NCBI GenBank assembly: GCA_964388445.1
Contig: CAYMAI010000003.1
Location: 281,565-345,564, forward strand
Direction: 5' to 3'
DNA length: 64,000 bases
Source: CAYMAI01 sp964388445
GTDB lineage: Bacteria; 4484-113; JAGGVC01
The notes beneath the pieces were generated by a model that saw only the letters and a program-made list of their open reading frames with translations, was not told where the DNA came from and made no database searches. Of the stretch, positions 7,843 through 15,939 are shown in pieces. Each line of letters begins with the position of its first letter. Position 1 is the stretch's first letter. A program made the translations under genes and the position numbers.

Positions 7843-9030
7843 ATGAAATTCGCCACCAGAATGAATCGTCTGGGGACGGAAAACGCATTTAACGTTCTTG
7901 CTCAAGCCAAGGAACTCGAGGCGCAGGGCAAAAGCGTTATACATCTCGAAATCGGCGAGCCCGATTTCGACACTCCGCGCAACGTTATCGAAAAGGCGAA
8001 ATGGGCGCTGGACAACGGCTATACGCATTACACACCAAGCGGCGGCCTCAAGAATATCCGCGATTCATATGCAAAATACATGTCGGAAAGGTACGGCGTG
8101 GAATTAAGCGGGAGAAACATTGTGGTGATGCCTGGCGCGAAACCGGTCATCTTCCTTTCGTCTCTCGCTCTAATTGACGAAGGCGACGAGGTGATTTATC
8201 CAAATCCGGGATATCCAACATACGAAAGCGTCGCCGGATTCCTCGGCGCAAAACTCGTTCCCATGGTTTTGCGCGAAGAAAACCAGTTCCGATTCGACAT
8301 CGACGAACTAAAATCACTGGTAAGTCACAAAACCAAACTCGTTTTCGTCAACTCACCGCAAAATCCGACCGGCGGAATGCTCTCGCGCGAAGGACTTGAA
8401 ACCCTATTCGAGCTTGCCGAAGAATACGACTTCTACATTCTCTCCGACGAAATATACAGCCGTATCGTTTACGAAGGCGAGCATTTCAGCATGCTCAAAA
8501 TTCCGGGCGCGCTAAAGCGCGTAATCGTGCTTGACGGACATTCCAAAACGTTCGCGATGACGGGATGGCGGCTTGGCTTTGCCGTTTGTGGCGAAGGAAT
8601 GGCGGACAGCCTAGTTCAAATGATGACGAACTCGAACAGCTGTCCCGCGGCTTTCACGCAAATTGCAGGAGAGGAAGCGCTTTGGGGCGACCAATCGGAT
8701 GTCGAAGCCATGGTTGCAGAGTTCCGGGCCAGGCGGGATTTGATTGTTAACGGTTTAAATTCAATCGAAGGCGTTACATGCACAATGCCTTCGGGGGCGT
8801 TTTACGCGTTTCCGAGCGTAAAGAGCTTCGGGCTAAAAAGCGATGTGATCGCAGACCACTTGATGTATAACGCCGGCGTTGCGGGATTGGCCGGAACGAG
8901 TTTTGGCGCGCACGGAGAAGGTTATCTTCGATTCAGCTACGCGAACAGCCGGGAAAATCTGAAAATCGCCCTCGACAGAATGACTGCTGCATTTGCCGAA
9001 CTTCGCGAAGGAGCGCTTCGCACGGTTTAA
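7843..9030 (+). CDS. Class I aminotransferase (AspC/alanine type)
   Basis: 395-residue fold type I PLP enzyme. The PLP lysine is in GHSKTFAMTGWRLG (about residue 232), the substrate-carboxylate Arg is in RFSYANSRENL near residue 367, and NSPQNPTGG and EIYSRIVYE are family motifs. Length is normal. ATG 7843 follows AAGGAG at 7831. It closes the serine-type operon. The likely substrate is aspartate, alanine or a related amino acid with 2-oxoglutarate; motifs do not decide which. Confidence 0.88.
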   Translation: MKFATRMNRLGTENAFNVLAQAKELEAQGKSVIHLEIGEPDFDTPRNVIEKAKWALDNGYTHYTPSGGLKNIRDSYAKYMSERYGVELSGRNIVVMPGAKPVIFLSSLALIDEGDEVIYPNPGYPTYESVAGFLGAKLVPMVLREENQFRFDIDELKSLVSHKTKLVFVNSPQNPTGGMLSREGLETLFELAEEYDFYILSDEIYSRIVYEGEHFSMLKIPGALKRVIVLDGHSKTFAMTGWRLGFAVCGEGMADSLVQMMTNSNSCPAAFTQIAGEEALWGDQSDVEAMVAEFRARRDLIVNGLNSIEGVTCTMPSGAFYAFPSVKSFGLKSDVIADHLMYNAGVAGLAGTSFGAHGEGYLRFSYANSRENLKIALDRMTAAFAELREGALRTV

Positions 9031-9070
9031 GTTGCGGTATAATGCCGGCGTGTAGTTTTGGAGGAACTTG

Positions 9071-9397
9071 ATGTCTCGCACTTTCGTTGTTGTTTTTCTT
9101 GCATTTGCCGCATTTGCGGCGCTTTATCTGTCTTCTTGCTCAGAGCCTACCCCGGGCGAAGTCGGCGGGCAAATTACCCGAAACGGCCAGCCATTCGGCG
9201 GAACCGTCAACGTGCTTAACGCCAATGGGGATATTGTGAGCGCAGAACAATCAATTGCCGGAGTTTATTTCGTACGGAACATCCCTCCCGGAATCTATAC
9301 GGTTCAAGTTGTCGACGCGCAAGGAAACGTGCTTGCTACTGAAGAAAACGTAGAAGTCGAAGCTGACGGCTCAACGAATCTAAACTTCGATTTCTAG
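9071..9397 (+). CDS. Small lipoprotein with carboxypeptidase-regulatory-like domain
   Basis: 108-residue predicted lipoprotein. The signal helix ends in the lipobox LSSC near residue 23. The mature part (about residues 35-100) is a single beta-sandwich repeat of the CarboxypepD_reg-like type, with GGQITRNGQPFGG and the turn IPPGIYTVQV. Such domains bind or stabilise envelope partners; no catalytic residues are seen. The start is ATG 9071, 6 bases after GGAGG; an in-frame TTG at 9068 is too close to that site. A TATAAT at 9040 could be its own promoter. Its function is unknown. Confidence 0.8.
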   Translation: MSRTFVVVFLAFAAFAALYLSSCSEPTPGEVGGQITRNGQPFGGTVNVLNANGDIVSAEQSIAGVYFVRNIPPGIYTVQVVDAQGNVLATEENVEVEADGSTNLNFDF

Positions 9398-9428
9398 CTG
9401 CAGCCGCTCTTTAACGGACATAAGCTAG

Positions 9429-10664
9429 TTATCTAAACGAGTCGTACGGCACCACGGCGAGAATGTTGCTCACCTTTCGCTCGGCGCCACCTTTTGGCTG
9501 ATTCACTACGCGGTCTTCCACGTACATCGTGCTCGAACCGCCGCCGTCGAATCCCATAAGGTCGCTTACGTTATACAGCCCTTTTATGGCGTACGCCAAT
9601 TCCGTCCATGTAGCTCCGATGCTGTAGTCCTTCCCGCCGCTGTCCACAACGATAATCAGAATTTTTTCATCGTACGTTTTGCCCACTGCGGTTCTGGCGG
9701 TCGGGTGATTGTAAGACGCCCGAAAATCCTCTTTGGCAGGATTCAACACGATGTTTCCGCCCGAAATCAGCATCGGGCCTCCGCCGAGGAGATAGGGAAA
9801 CGTACTCCAATCACCTGTCAAGTTGGTTTTCACGATAACCTCGTCGCCCAACATTACTTTGTCGAGCCACCCGTAACCTTTCACGACGGGCAAATGGAAA
9901 CTAATCACCATTCCGTCTCCGGGTATTGCGGTAGCATTTCGACTGACGGACGAAATCAAATATCTTTCCGGCTCGAGGATTGCGAAAGGATACGATGTGC
10001 TTTGCGGGCTGATTCGCTTGCAAACGACTTCCACGCCCCATTCGTTAGTTCTCGTATTAGCTCCGAATTCGGGATAGTAAATTACTACCTCGTTTTCCTT
10101 GCGATTGCGGTTGAAGCCGTGAACGGTAATTGACTTCCCCACTTTTGGAAAGCTAAGCTCCGCTCCAACTCTGAAGGTTCCGAAGTGCGCGTAGCCCCGT
10201 TCGTCTATACCGAGGACCGCGCGATTTAACCATTGGTTATAAAGAATTCGGTGCCGAACGGCTATTAGCCCCACCGGCAGGTGCGATTTCGTATCGAAAA
10301 ATCCGCCGTTGATGGCCGCGACCGCTCCGCTTCGTTTGGCTATCGAACTTACTTCTTCCAGCGTGCCGATTTTGTTGTTCGCGATGACCGGCTTCAGAGT
10401 ATGGGAGCTAACGGGGTTGACTTCCACAACGAAAACATGCGCCGGACCGCGCGCTAGGACCAGCCTGTAATGGACGAACGTCACACCGTCCGCGACCTGA
10501 CGCTTCCAAGTTTTGTCTATCTCCCATGAATACGCGGGAGACACCACCGCGAACAATGCCTGCGTCAGCGCAATTGCGAAAAGTGCCACTGCTATTTTGA
10601 AACATACATTCGACAACACGAGCGGAGATATTACCAGAGTGTGAAACGGGCACCTTCCTTTCAC
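9429..10664 (-). CDS. Exported phosphodiester glycosidase (NAGPA) family protein
   Basis: 411-residue protein with a hydrophobic N-terminal signal (VALFAIALTQALFAVV near residues 26-41). Family motifs include VAAINGGFFD, LLGGGPMLISGG, TARTAVG and near the C-terminus LMGFDGGGSSTMYV. In this family (PF09992, uncovering-enzyme-like) proteins hydrolyse sugar phosphodiester bonds or act in exopolysaccharide metabolism. It acts outside the cytoplasm. The start is GTG 10664 with no strong binding site, so it may begin further in. It is convergent with the lipoprotein gene and divergent from the cytochrome operon. Confidence 0.85.
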   Translation of the reverse strand: MKGRCPFHTLVISPLVLSNVCFKIAVALFAIALTQALFAVVSPAYSWEIDKTWKRQVADGVTFVHYRLVLARGPAHVFVVEVNPVSSHTLKPVIANNKIGTLEEVSSIAKRSGAVAAINGGFFDTKSHLPVGLIAVRHRILYNQWLNRAVLGIDERGYAHFGTFRVGAELSFPKVGKSITVHGFNRNRKENEVVIYYPEFGANTRTNEWGVEVVCKRISPQSTSYPFAILEPERYLISSVSRNATAIPGDGMVISFHLPVVKGYGWLDKVMLGDEVIVKTNLTGDWSTFPYLLGGGPMLISGGNIVLNPAKEDFRASYNHPTARTAVGKTYDEKILIIVVDSGGKDYSIGATWTELAYAIKGLYNVSDLMGFDGGGSSTMYVEDRVVNQPKGGAERKVSNILAVVPYDSFR

Positions 10665-10768
10665 ATACCTATTTGAAATGAATTGGCGTTTTGCTTGACT
10701 ATTTCATACATAGCCGATATCTATTATATAGAAACATCGCTTTGGGGAATTTTGTTTGGGAGTTTTCA

Positions 10769-11236
10769 ATGGGCGATTTTGGAGAGACCGGGTTGGAACG
10801 GGAGCCTGCCGATCCTGCAAAGCGGCGGCTCTTCGAAAACCTGCTTGGACTGGGCTTCCTCGGCGTTACTTTCGTCGTCGCATTTCCGCTCGTCAATGTT
10901 TTTACGCCCCCTAAGCGTACTTCCGAAAAGAACGAGTTAATCGAAGTCGGCCCGGAAGGTTCGATTGCGGATGGCACAAGCAAGGACGTAATGGGAGCTA
11001 ACGGAGTTCCGATAATCGTTTTCGGCAAGGGTGGCGATTTAATCGCTCTCGAAAAAAAATGTCCCCATTTGGGATGTATGGTGGAACTGGCGGGCGACGA
11101 GCTTGATTGCCCGTGCCACGGGGCCAGGTTTACAAGCGAAGGCAAGCTAATCAAAGGGCCGTCTCCGAGAGGCCTGAAGCGATACAGCGTTCACGTCCGT
11201 GAAGGAAAAATCTTCGTGGGAAGTGAAATTTCATGA
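10769..11236 (+). CDS. Rieske [2Fe-2S] protein of a cytochrome bc/b6f-type complex
   Basis: 155-residue subunit that oxidises quinol and passes an electron to a cytochrome. It has one N-terminal membrane anchor (GLGFLGVTFVVAFPLVNVF, about residues 27-45) and the Rieske ligand motifs CPHLGC and CPCHG near residues 104 and 122. ATG 10769 is 6 bases after GGGAG; an upstream open frame from 10691 lacks a site. Its stop overlaps the cytochrome b start, so it heads a five-gene electron-transfer operon. A 104-base region lies upstream. Confidence 0.92.
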   Translation: MGDFGETGLEREPADPAKRRLFENLLGLGFLGVTFVVAFPLVNVFTPPKRTSEKNELIEVGPEGSIADGTSKDVMGANGVPIIVFGKGGDLIALEKKCPHLGCMVELAGDELDCPCHGARFTSEGKLIKGPSPRGLKRYSVHVREGKIFVGSEIS

Positions 11237-11928
11237 GCAGTAATCAGCGCGCAAACACAAAAAGGCCTTCAACTTGGAGAATCGGCGATTGGTTCGAAGA
11301 TAGATTTCAATGGCGCGTTCCGATAAAAGAGCAGGCCGAACAAATAGTGCCAATTCATGCAACCAACTGGATTTATTGCCTCGGCGGACTAACCTTTCTG
11401 ATGTTCATGATTCAACTCGTGAGCGGAATACTTCTTCTCTTATACTACAAACCTACTGTCGCGGAAGCGTACAATTCGGTCAAGTTCATCTCTACCGAAG
11501 TTTCGTTCGGCTGGTTTCTGCGAAGCGTCCATCACTGGTGCGCCAATCTATTCATAGTGTTTCTTTTCTTGCATCTTGCACGCGTTTTTTATACAGGAAG
11601 TTACAAGCCGCCAAGAGAAATGACCTGGATTAGCGGCGTAGTTCTGCTCGCAATCGGACTCGGTTTCGGCTTTACCGGCTATTTACTGCCTTGGGATCAG
11701 ATCGCGTATTGGGCGACGACGGTCGGAACGGATATGGCTCGCGCTGTGCCTCCGAAGCCTTTGGGCGAGCTTCTTTTGTTGATTCTGCGCGGCGGTCCGA
11801 CAGTTTCCGGAGATACGCTGACCAGGTTTTTCGCTCTTCATGTCGTCGTGCTTCCGCTAATAACCTTGGCTATGCTGCTTGCGCATTTCTTGATGATTCG
11901 CAAGCAAGGCATTTCGCGCCCGCTTTGA
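11233..11928 (+). CDS. Cytochrome b6-like N-terminal half (PetB-type)
   Basis: 231-residue membrane protein with about four transmembrane helices. The four heme b ligand histidines are visible as two pairs: RSVHHW with FLFLHLAR, and FFALHVVVLP with LLAHFLM. This is the b6-type split form, completed by the downstream subunit IV. It belongs to the quinol-oxidising core at the membrane. ATG overlaps the Rieske stop. Confidence 0.93.
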   Translation: MSSNQRANTKRPSTWRIGDWFEDRFQWRVPIKEQAEQIVPIHATNWIYCLGGLTFLMFMIQLVSGILLLLYYKPTVAEAYNSVKFISTEVSFGWFLRSVHHWCANLFIVFLFLHLARVFYTGSYKPPREMTWISGVVLLAIGLGFGFTGYLLPWDQIAYWATTVGTDMARAVPPKPLGELLLLILRGGPTVSGDTLTRFFALHVVVLPLITLAMLLAHFLMIRKQGISRPL

Positions 11929-11940
11929 TAAGGAGGGAAT

Positions 11941-12375
11941 ATGGTATACAAGCCCTTACCCGGAGAAAAAATCAGCGGACCAAGATTTTGGCCCACACAC
12001 CTGCTCACTGAAGCCGCGGTTGCGATTTTTGTAATGGGCATTGTGGTCGTACTTTGCGGCATGTATGTAAAAGGTCTTGAACCTCCGGCCGATCCGTTTA
12101 CAACCCCGGAGCACATAAAACCCGAATGGTACTTTCTCGCCGTATATCAGCTTCTTAAAGTTGTACCGAAGGATTTCGCAGGAATTCAAGACTTCAATAA
12201 ACCGGCTACAATTTTAATCAGCGGCTTGTTTTTCCTTGCGCTTACGCTCTTGCCTTGGATTGACAGAACTCCCCCGGACGCATTACATCCCAGAAAACGG
12301 CCGGTGATTACTCTTGCGGCAATCCTGTTCGCCATATTTTTCGTCGTGTTCACGATTTGGGGGTACTTCTCATGA
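11941..12375 (+). CDS. Cytochrome b subunit IV-like C-terminal half (PetD-type)
   Basis: 144-residue protein with three predicted transmembrane helices. The quinol-oxidation-site motif PEWY is present (HIKPEWYFLAVYQ, about residue 60). With the preceding gene it forms a complete b6f-like cytochrome b. ATG 11941 follows AAGGAGG. Its stop overlaps the multiheme cytochrome start (ATGA at 12372), so the redox partner is translated together with the complex. Confidence 0.92.
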   Translation: MVYKPLPGEKISGPRFWPTHLLTEAAVAIFVMGIVVVLCGMYVKGLEPPADPFTTPEHIKPEWYFLAVYQLLKVVPKDFAGIQDFNKPATILISGLFFLALTLLPWIDRTPPDALHPRKRPVITLAAILFAIFFVVFTIWGYFS

Positions 12376-13658
12376 GCCGGACACGTTATCTACTTATGAT
12401 GATTTTCGGGGCTGTGGCATTGCTTATCGCGGGACGGTTACTGGTGAACGATTCTTTCGCACAAGTCGCGGTTGGCGAACGCTCGGACACCTGCATCGAA
12501 TGTCATTTAAAGATGGGCGGCATTTACTCGAAACTCGTCGCAGATTTTAAAAACAGCACTCATTGGGAGATGGGAATGGGCTGCATCGACTGCCATGGCG
12601 GCGACCCTACGTCTTCCGACGTTGCCATTGCAATGAATCCCGAAAACGGCTACATAGGAATTCCCGACAGGGCCTTCGTAATTCAGATGTGCGGAAGCTG
12701 CCACTCGAATCCGGAATATATGAAGAAGTTTTCGAACGTTCGAACCGACCAAGTGGAACTTTACAAAACCAGTATTCACGGCAAGCGGCTGTTCGAAAAC
12801 GGGGACACAAACGTTGCGGTCTGTATCGACTGTCATTCGTCGCACCTGATAACGGCCTCGTCGAATCCGCTTTCGAGCACGAACAAAAGCAACATTCCCT
12901 CAACCTGCGGGCGGTGTCACTCGGACGAAAAGCTGATGGCAGCCTACGGCATTTCGGCAAACACTGTCGATGAATACATGTCCGGCTATCACGGCGAGCT
13001 GTATTTTGAAAAGAAGGAAATTGCCGCACCGGTATGCGTGGATTGCCACGGAACTCACGGAGCATCCCCACCGGGAGTCGACTCCATACACAACGTTTGC
13101 GGCACTTGCCATTTGCGCACCGAGCAGTTTTACGCCCAAGGCTCCCATAACCAGGCCTTTAAAGCGGCCGGCCTTCCAAAATGCATTACCTGCCACGACA
13201 ACCATAATTTGGTCAGGCCGGACGATTCTCTCATTTCATCGACCGAGCGCGGAGGTTGTATGAGCTGTCATCATACCGGCACGAAAGCTTATGACACGAT
13301 TGAAACGATAATCGCGTCTATCGGAGAGATCCGAAGCATGCACGACGAATCCGGCAAGCTTGTTGAAACTACGGAAAAAGTCACTCACTTGAGCATGGTA
13401 GAAATGGAACCAAAGGTAGGCGAAATCGAGACTAAACTGATGACGGCACGCGTGCTTCAGCACGGCGCAGCGATAGAGAGCATTATTGAAAATCAAAGCG
13501 ATGCCTCCGCGGCTTTCGAGGAAATAAAGGCATATACCGAAAAACTGATAAATCGCGGCAATCGCGTTAAGCGTCACGTTCTATTAATAGGGGCACTTTT
13601 GTTTGTTTACGGCGTGATGATGCTGTATTATACAAAGGTGATCCTGGCTAACCGCTAG
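12372..13658 (+). CDS. Nine-heme c-type cytochrome, membrane-anchored
   Basis: 428-residue exported cytochrome. I count nine CxxCH heme motifs, from CIECH near residue 37 to CMSCH near residue 298. Additional His residues (for example in HGGD, HSSH, HGTH) can be axial ligands. An N-terminal signal/anchor (YLLMMIFGAVALLIAG) and a C-terminal transmembrane helix (HVLLIGALLFVYGVMMLYY) are visible; between the last heme and that helix lies a heme-free helical stretch of about 100 residues. It probably takes electrons from the Rieske/cytochrome b complex on the outer face of the membrane. The start overlaps the subunit IV stop. Confidence 0.92.
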   Translation: MSRTRYLLMMIFGAVALLIAGRLLVNDSFAQVAVGERSDTCIECHLKMGGIYSKLVADFKNSTHWEMGMGCIDCHGGDPTSSDVAIAMNPENGYIGIPDRAFVIQMCGSCHSNPEYMKKFSNVRTDQVELYKTSIHGKRLFENGDTNVAVCIDCHSSHLITASSNPLSSTNKSNIPSTCGRCHSDEKLMAAYGISANTVDEYMSGYHGELYFEKKEIAAPVCVDCHGTHGASPPGVDSIHNVCGTCHLRTEQFYAQGSHNQAFKAAGLPKCITCHDNHNLVRPDDSLISSTERGGCMSCHHTGTKAYDTIETIIASIGEIRSMHDESGKLVETTEKVTHLSMVEMEPKVGEIETKLMTARVLQHGAAIESIIENQSDASAAFEEIKAYTEKLINRGNRVKRHVLLIGALLFVYGVMMLYYTKVILANR

Positions 13659-13695
13659 CGCTTCGGCGCAAACCAATACGCCGGGCCGCTATGCA

Positions 13696-15930
13696 ATGAC
13701 GACCGATTCGAAACCCGAAGGCGCGTTCTGCCTGCGCAATATTATGCTATTGAGCATATTGCTCGCGCTCTTGTGCGCAATATCATTACCGGCGTGCGGA
13801 ACTCACCGTCAGTCCGAAAAGCGGACCGTTGGTTTAAACACTTTCGAAGGCGAAAGACCAGAAAACGTCCCTGAAGAAATTTGGAAACTCGCACCCACGA
13901 CGTCCGGGCACCAAACCCACGTGTTTAAACAAAAAATGGAATGCTCGACATGCCACGGAGACGACGAAACATTCACTTTGTTGCCGAAATTCGAACCGTG
14001 CATTTCTTGCCATTCCGAACAGAAATATCTTTCCGAGCCGGTTTCCAAATACCACTGTTCCGCCTGCCATCCATTCAAAGTTCAGTCGTCGGGTTACGAG
14101 CTGATACCCAAAAAGGAAGACTGCCAAAGTTGCCATTCGGAAGAAAGCCAGCTTCGAGTCAACGATCATTTCTTCGACGATCCCGCAAAATCGATATCCT
14201 GCCAATCCTGTCACCATCCTCACGACCCCGAGGAGAGAATCGACACCCCGACATGTCTTTCCTGCCATGCGGTTTATAAACCGGCAGACATAAAAAACCC
14301 CGGTCATCAGTCCTGCATGCAATGTCACAGGCCGCACGAATGGCGGCAGCAGTTCACTCAAGAGTTTTGCACGCAGTGTCATACGCAGACTAATCACGTA
14401 ATGGAGCACTTGTTTCCATTTCACCCCAAAGAATGTTCGTCCTGCCATTCGCCGCATCTTCAAATGACCGCACAAACTTCTCAGTGTGCGGACTGCCATA
14501 GGGAAGGCAACTGGGATTATGCGCCTCCGGGCATTCCGGCAAAACACGCCGAATGCGTTACTTGCCACAGTCAAACCGATTGGAGTTTCAAAGGCATAAA
14601 CAACTGCGCAAGCTGTCATGCGCAAAAAATATATGGTCAAGCCGCTATTCCGGCGTCGGTTCCGCGCGGCCATCAGCAGTGTCTTACCTGCCATCCACCG
14701 CATAACTGGAACAAGCCGGCGGTCCCCGCGTCTTGCGCAAGCTGCCACCCGGCAGTAGCGAAACAAACCGTCGTCGCGAAAAAGCACGATTGCACGATGT
14801 GCCATACGCCGCACAATCCGACGTTCAAAGGCTGGCAAAGCTGTTCTACTTGCCACCATACTGCCGTAGAGAATTCCGCGGGAATTCAATATAAGGAAAA
14901 CTGCGCCCTTTGCCACAATCCCCACACTTGGAAGCTCGATTTGCCGAAACCGAACGACGCCGATTTCGCAAGGGTTTTGAACGTATCCTTGGAAGAAATC
15001 GAAAAGCTCAAAGAGGATAAAGGCAAGATCGATTTAACCAAAGACCAGTTGCAAGTGATGCACACTGTCAGACAATCCAATTTCTGCGCTACTTGCCACT
15101 CGGAACAGCAATCGAAAGGATTGACCTCGCCGGCCGGCGTCAAAGCCGATTGCGCACTTTGTCATAACGACCACGCCTGGCGGCCCGAAGCGGACCTTTG
15201 CCTAACTTGCCACAATCCGGTGAAAATCGAAAGCGCCGGCACAGGTATGGACTCGTGTTCGTACTGCCATTCCGGTCATCAGTGGAATCCGCCCGTCCCG
15301 CAAACGTGCGAGACGTGTCATCCAACGCCTGTAGCGGCGGGACGAGAATCGGGAAGTTCTTTCAAGACGAATTGCGCAAACTGCCACGCTCCTCACACGT
15401 GGACAGCGCAGCTGGATTGCATGTCCTGTCACGGCGACGTAGCTGATCAAGTGAGCGCCGGTCCACATGCGTCGTGCAGCTATTGCCACGCTGATCACTC
15501 TTGGACGGTCGATTCGAAAGCTACCTGCGCATCTTGCCACTCGGAAATTGCCGGAATGACCTCCAGCAATACCAAGCAAAACTGTGCGATGTGCCACAGC
15601 GCGCACGATTTCAGTGCAACCGACACACCGTCCTGCGCAACATGCCACTCGGACGCCAAATCCGCAAATTCTGCCAGCATCAAAAATAATTGTGCGATGT
15701 GCCATCCCACACACGAATGGAAGGCCTCGTTCGAAAGCTGTGCTTCATGTCACTCCGACATGAATTCGAAGGGTCTTCACCGCGAAGCGATGCATCAGTC
15801 CTGCTCAACCTGCCACAGTGGACATACCTGGCGGGATGTGCCTCGTTCCACATGCAATATGTGCCACTCGAATAAGGCGGACGACCATTACCCAGCACAA
15901 TCTTGTTCGACGTGCCATTGGTTTAAATAG
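13696..15930 (+). CDS. 33-heme c-type cytochrome lipoprotein
   Basis: 744-residue exported protein. I count 33 CxxCH motifs, evenly spread from CSTCH near residue 82 to CSTCH at the C-terminus. A lipobox LPAC near residue 34 follows a hydrophobic signal, so it is likely a lipoprotein at the outer membrane or cell surface. Many motifs are followed by xxH (for example CHSPH, CHPPH), which supplies second axial ligands. The only long heme-free segment is about residues 417-455. Megacytochromes like this act as electron wires for extracellular or periplasmic transfer. It has no close ribosome binding site and lies 37 bases after the nine-heme gene. No outer-membrane porin gene is adjacent. Confidence 0.92.
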   Translation: MTTDSKPEGAFCLRNIMLLSILLALLCAISLPACGTHRQSEKRTVGLNTFEGERPENVPEEIWKLAPTTSGHQTHVFKQKMECSTCHGDDETFTLLPKFEPCISCHSEQKYLSEPVSKYHCSACHPFKVQSSGYELIPKKEDCQSCHSEESQLRVNDHFFDDPAKSISCQSCHHPHDPEERIDTPTCLSCHAVYKPADIKNPGHQSCMQCHRPHEWRQQFTQEFCTQCHTQTNHVMEHLFPFHPKECSSCHSPHLQMTAQTSQCADCHREGNWDYAPPGIPAKHAECVTCHSQTDWSFKGINNCASCHAQKIYGQAAIPASVPRGHQQCLTCHPPHNWNKPAVPASCASCHPAVAKQTVVAKKHDCTMCHTPHNPTFKGWQSCSTCHHTAVENSAGIQYKENCALCHNPHTWKLDLPKPNDADFARVLNVSLEEIEKLKEDKGKIDLTKDQLQVMHTVRQSNFCATCHSEQQSKGLTSPAGVKADCALCHNDHAWRPEADLCLTCHNPVKIESAGTGMDSCSYCHSGHQWNPPVPQTCETCHPTPVAAGRESGSSFKTNCANCHAPHTWTAQLDCMSCHGDVADQVSAGPHASCSYCHADHSWTVDSKATCASCHSEIAGMTSSNTKQNCAMCHSAHDFSATDTPSCATCHSDAKSANSASIKNNCAMCHPTHEWKASFESCASCHSDMNSKGLHREAMHQSCSTCHSGHTWRDVPRSTCNMCHSNKADDHYPAQSCSTCHWFK

Positions 15931-15939
15931 CATTCCCCG

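Noticed and set aside
13834..14925. Long minus-strand open frame (363 residues) inside the 33-heme gene
   Set aside because: It is the antisense shadow of repeated CxxCH codons; the plus strand is the clear gene.
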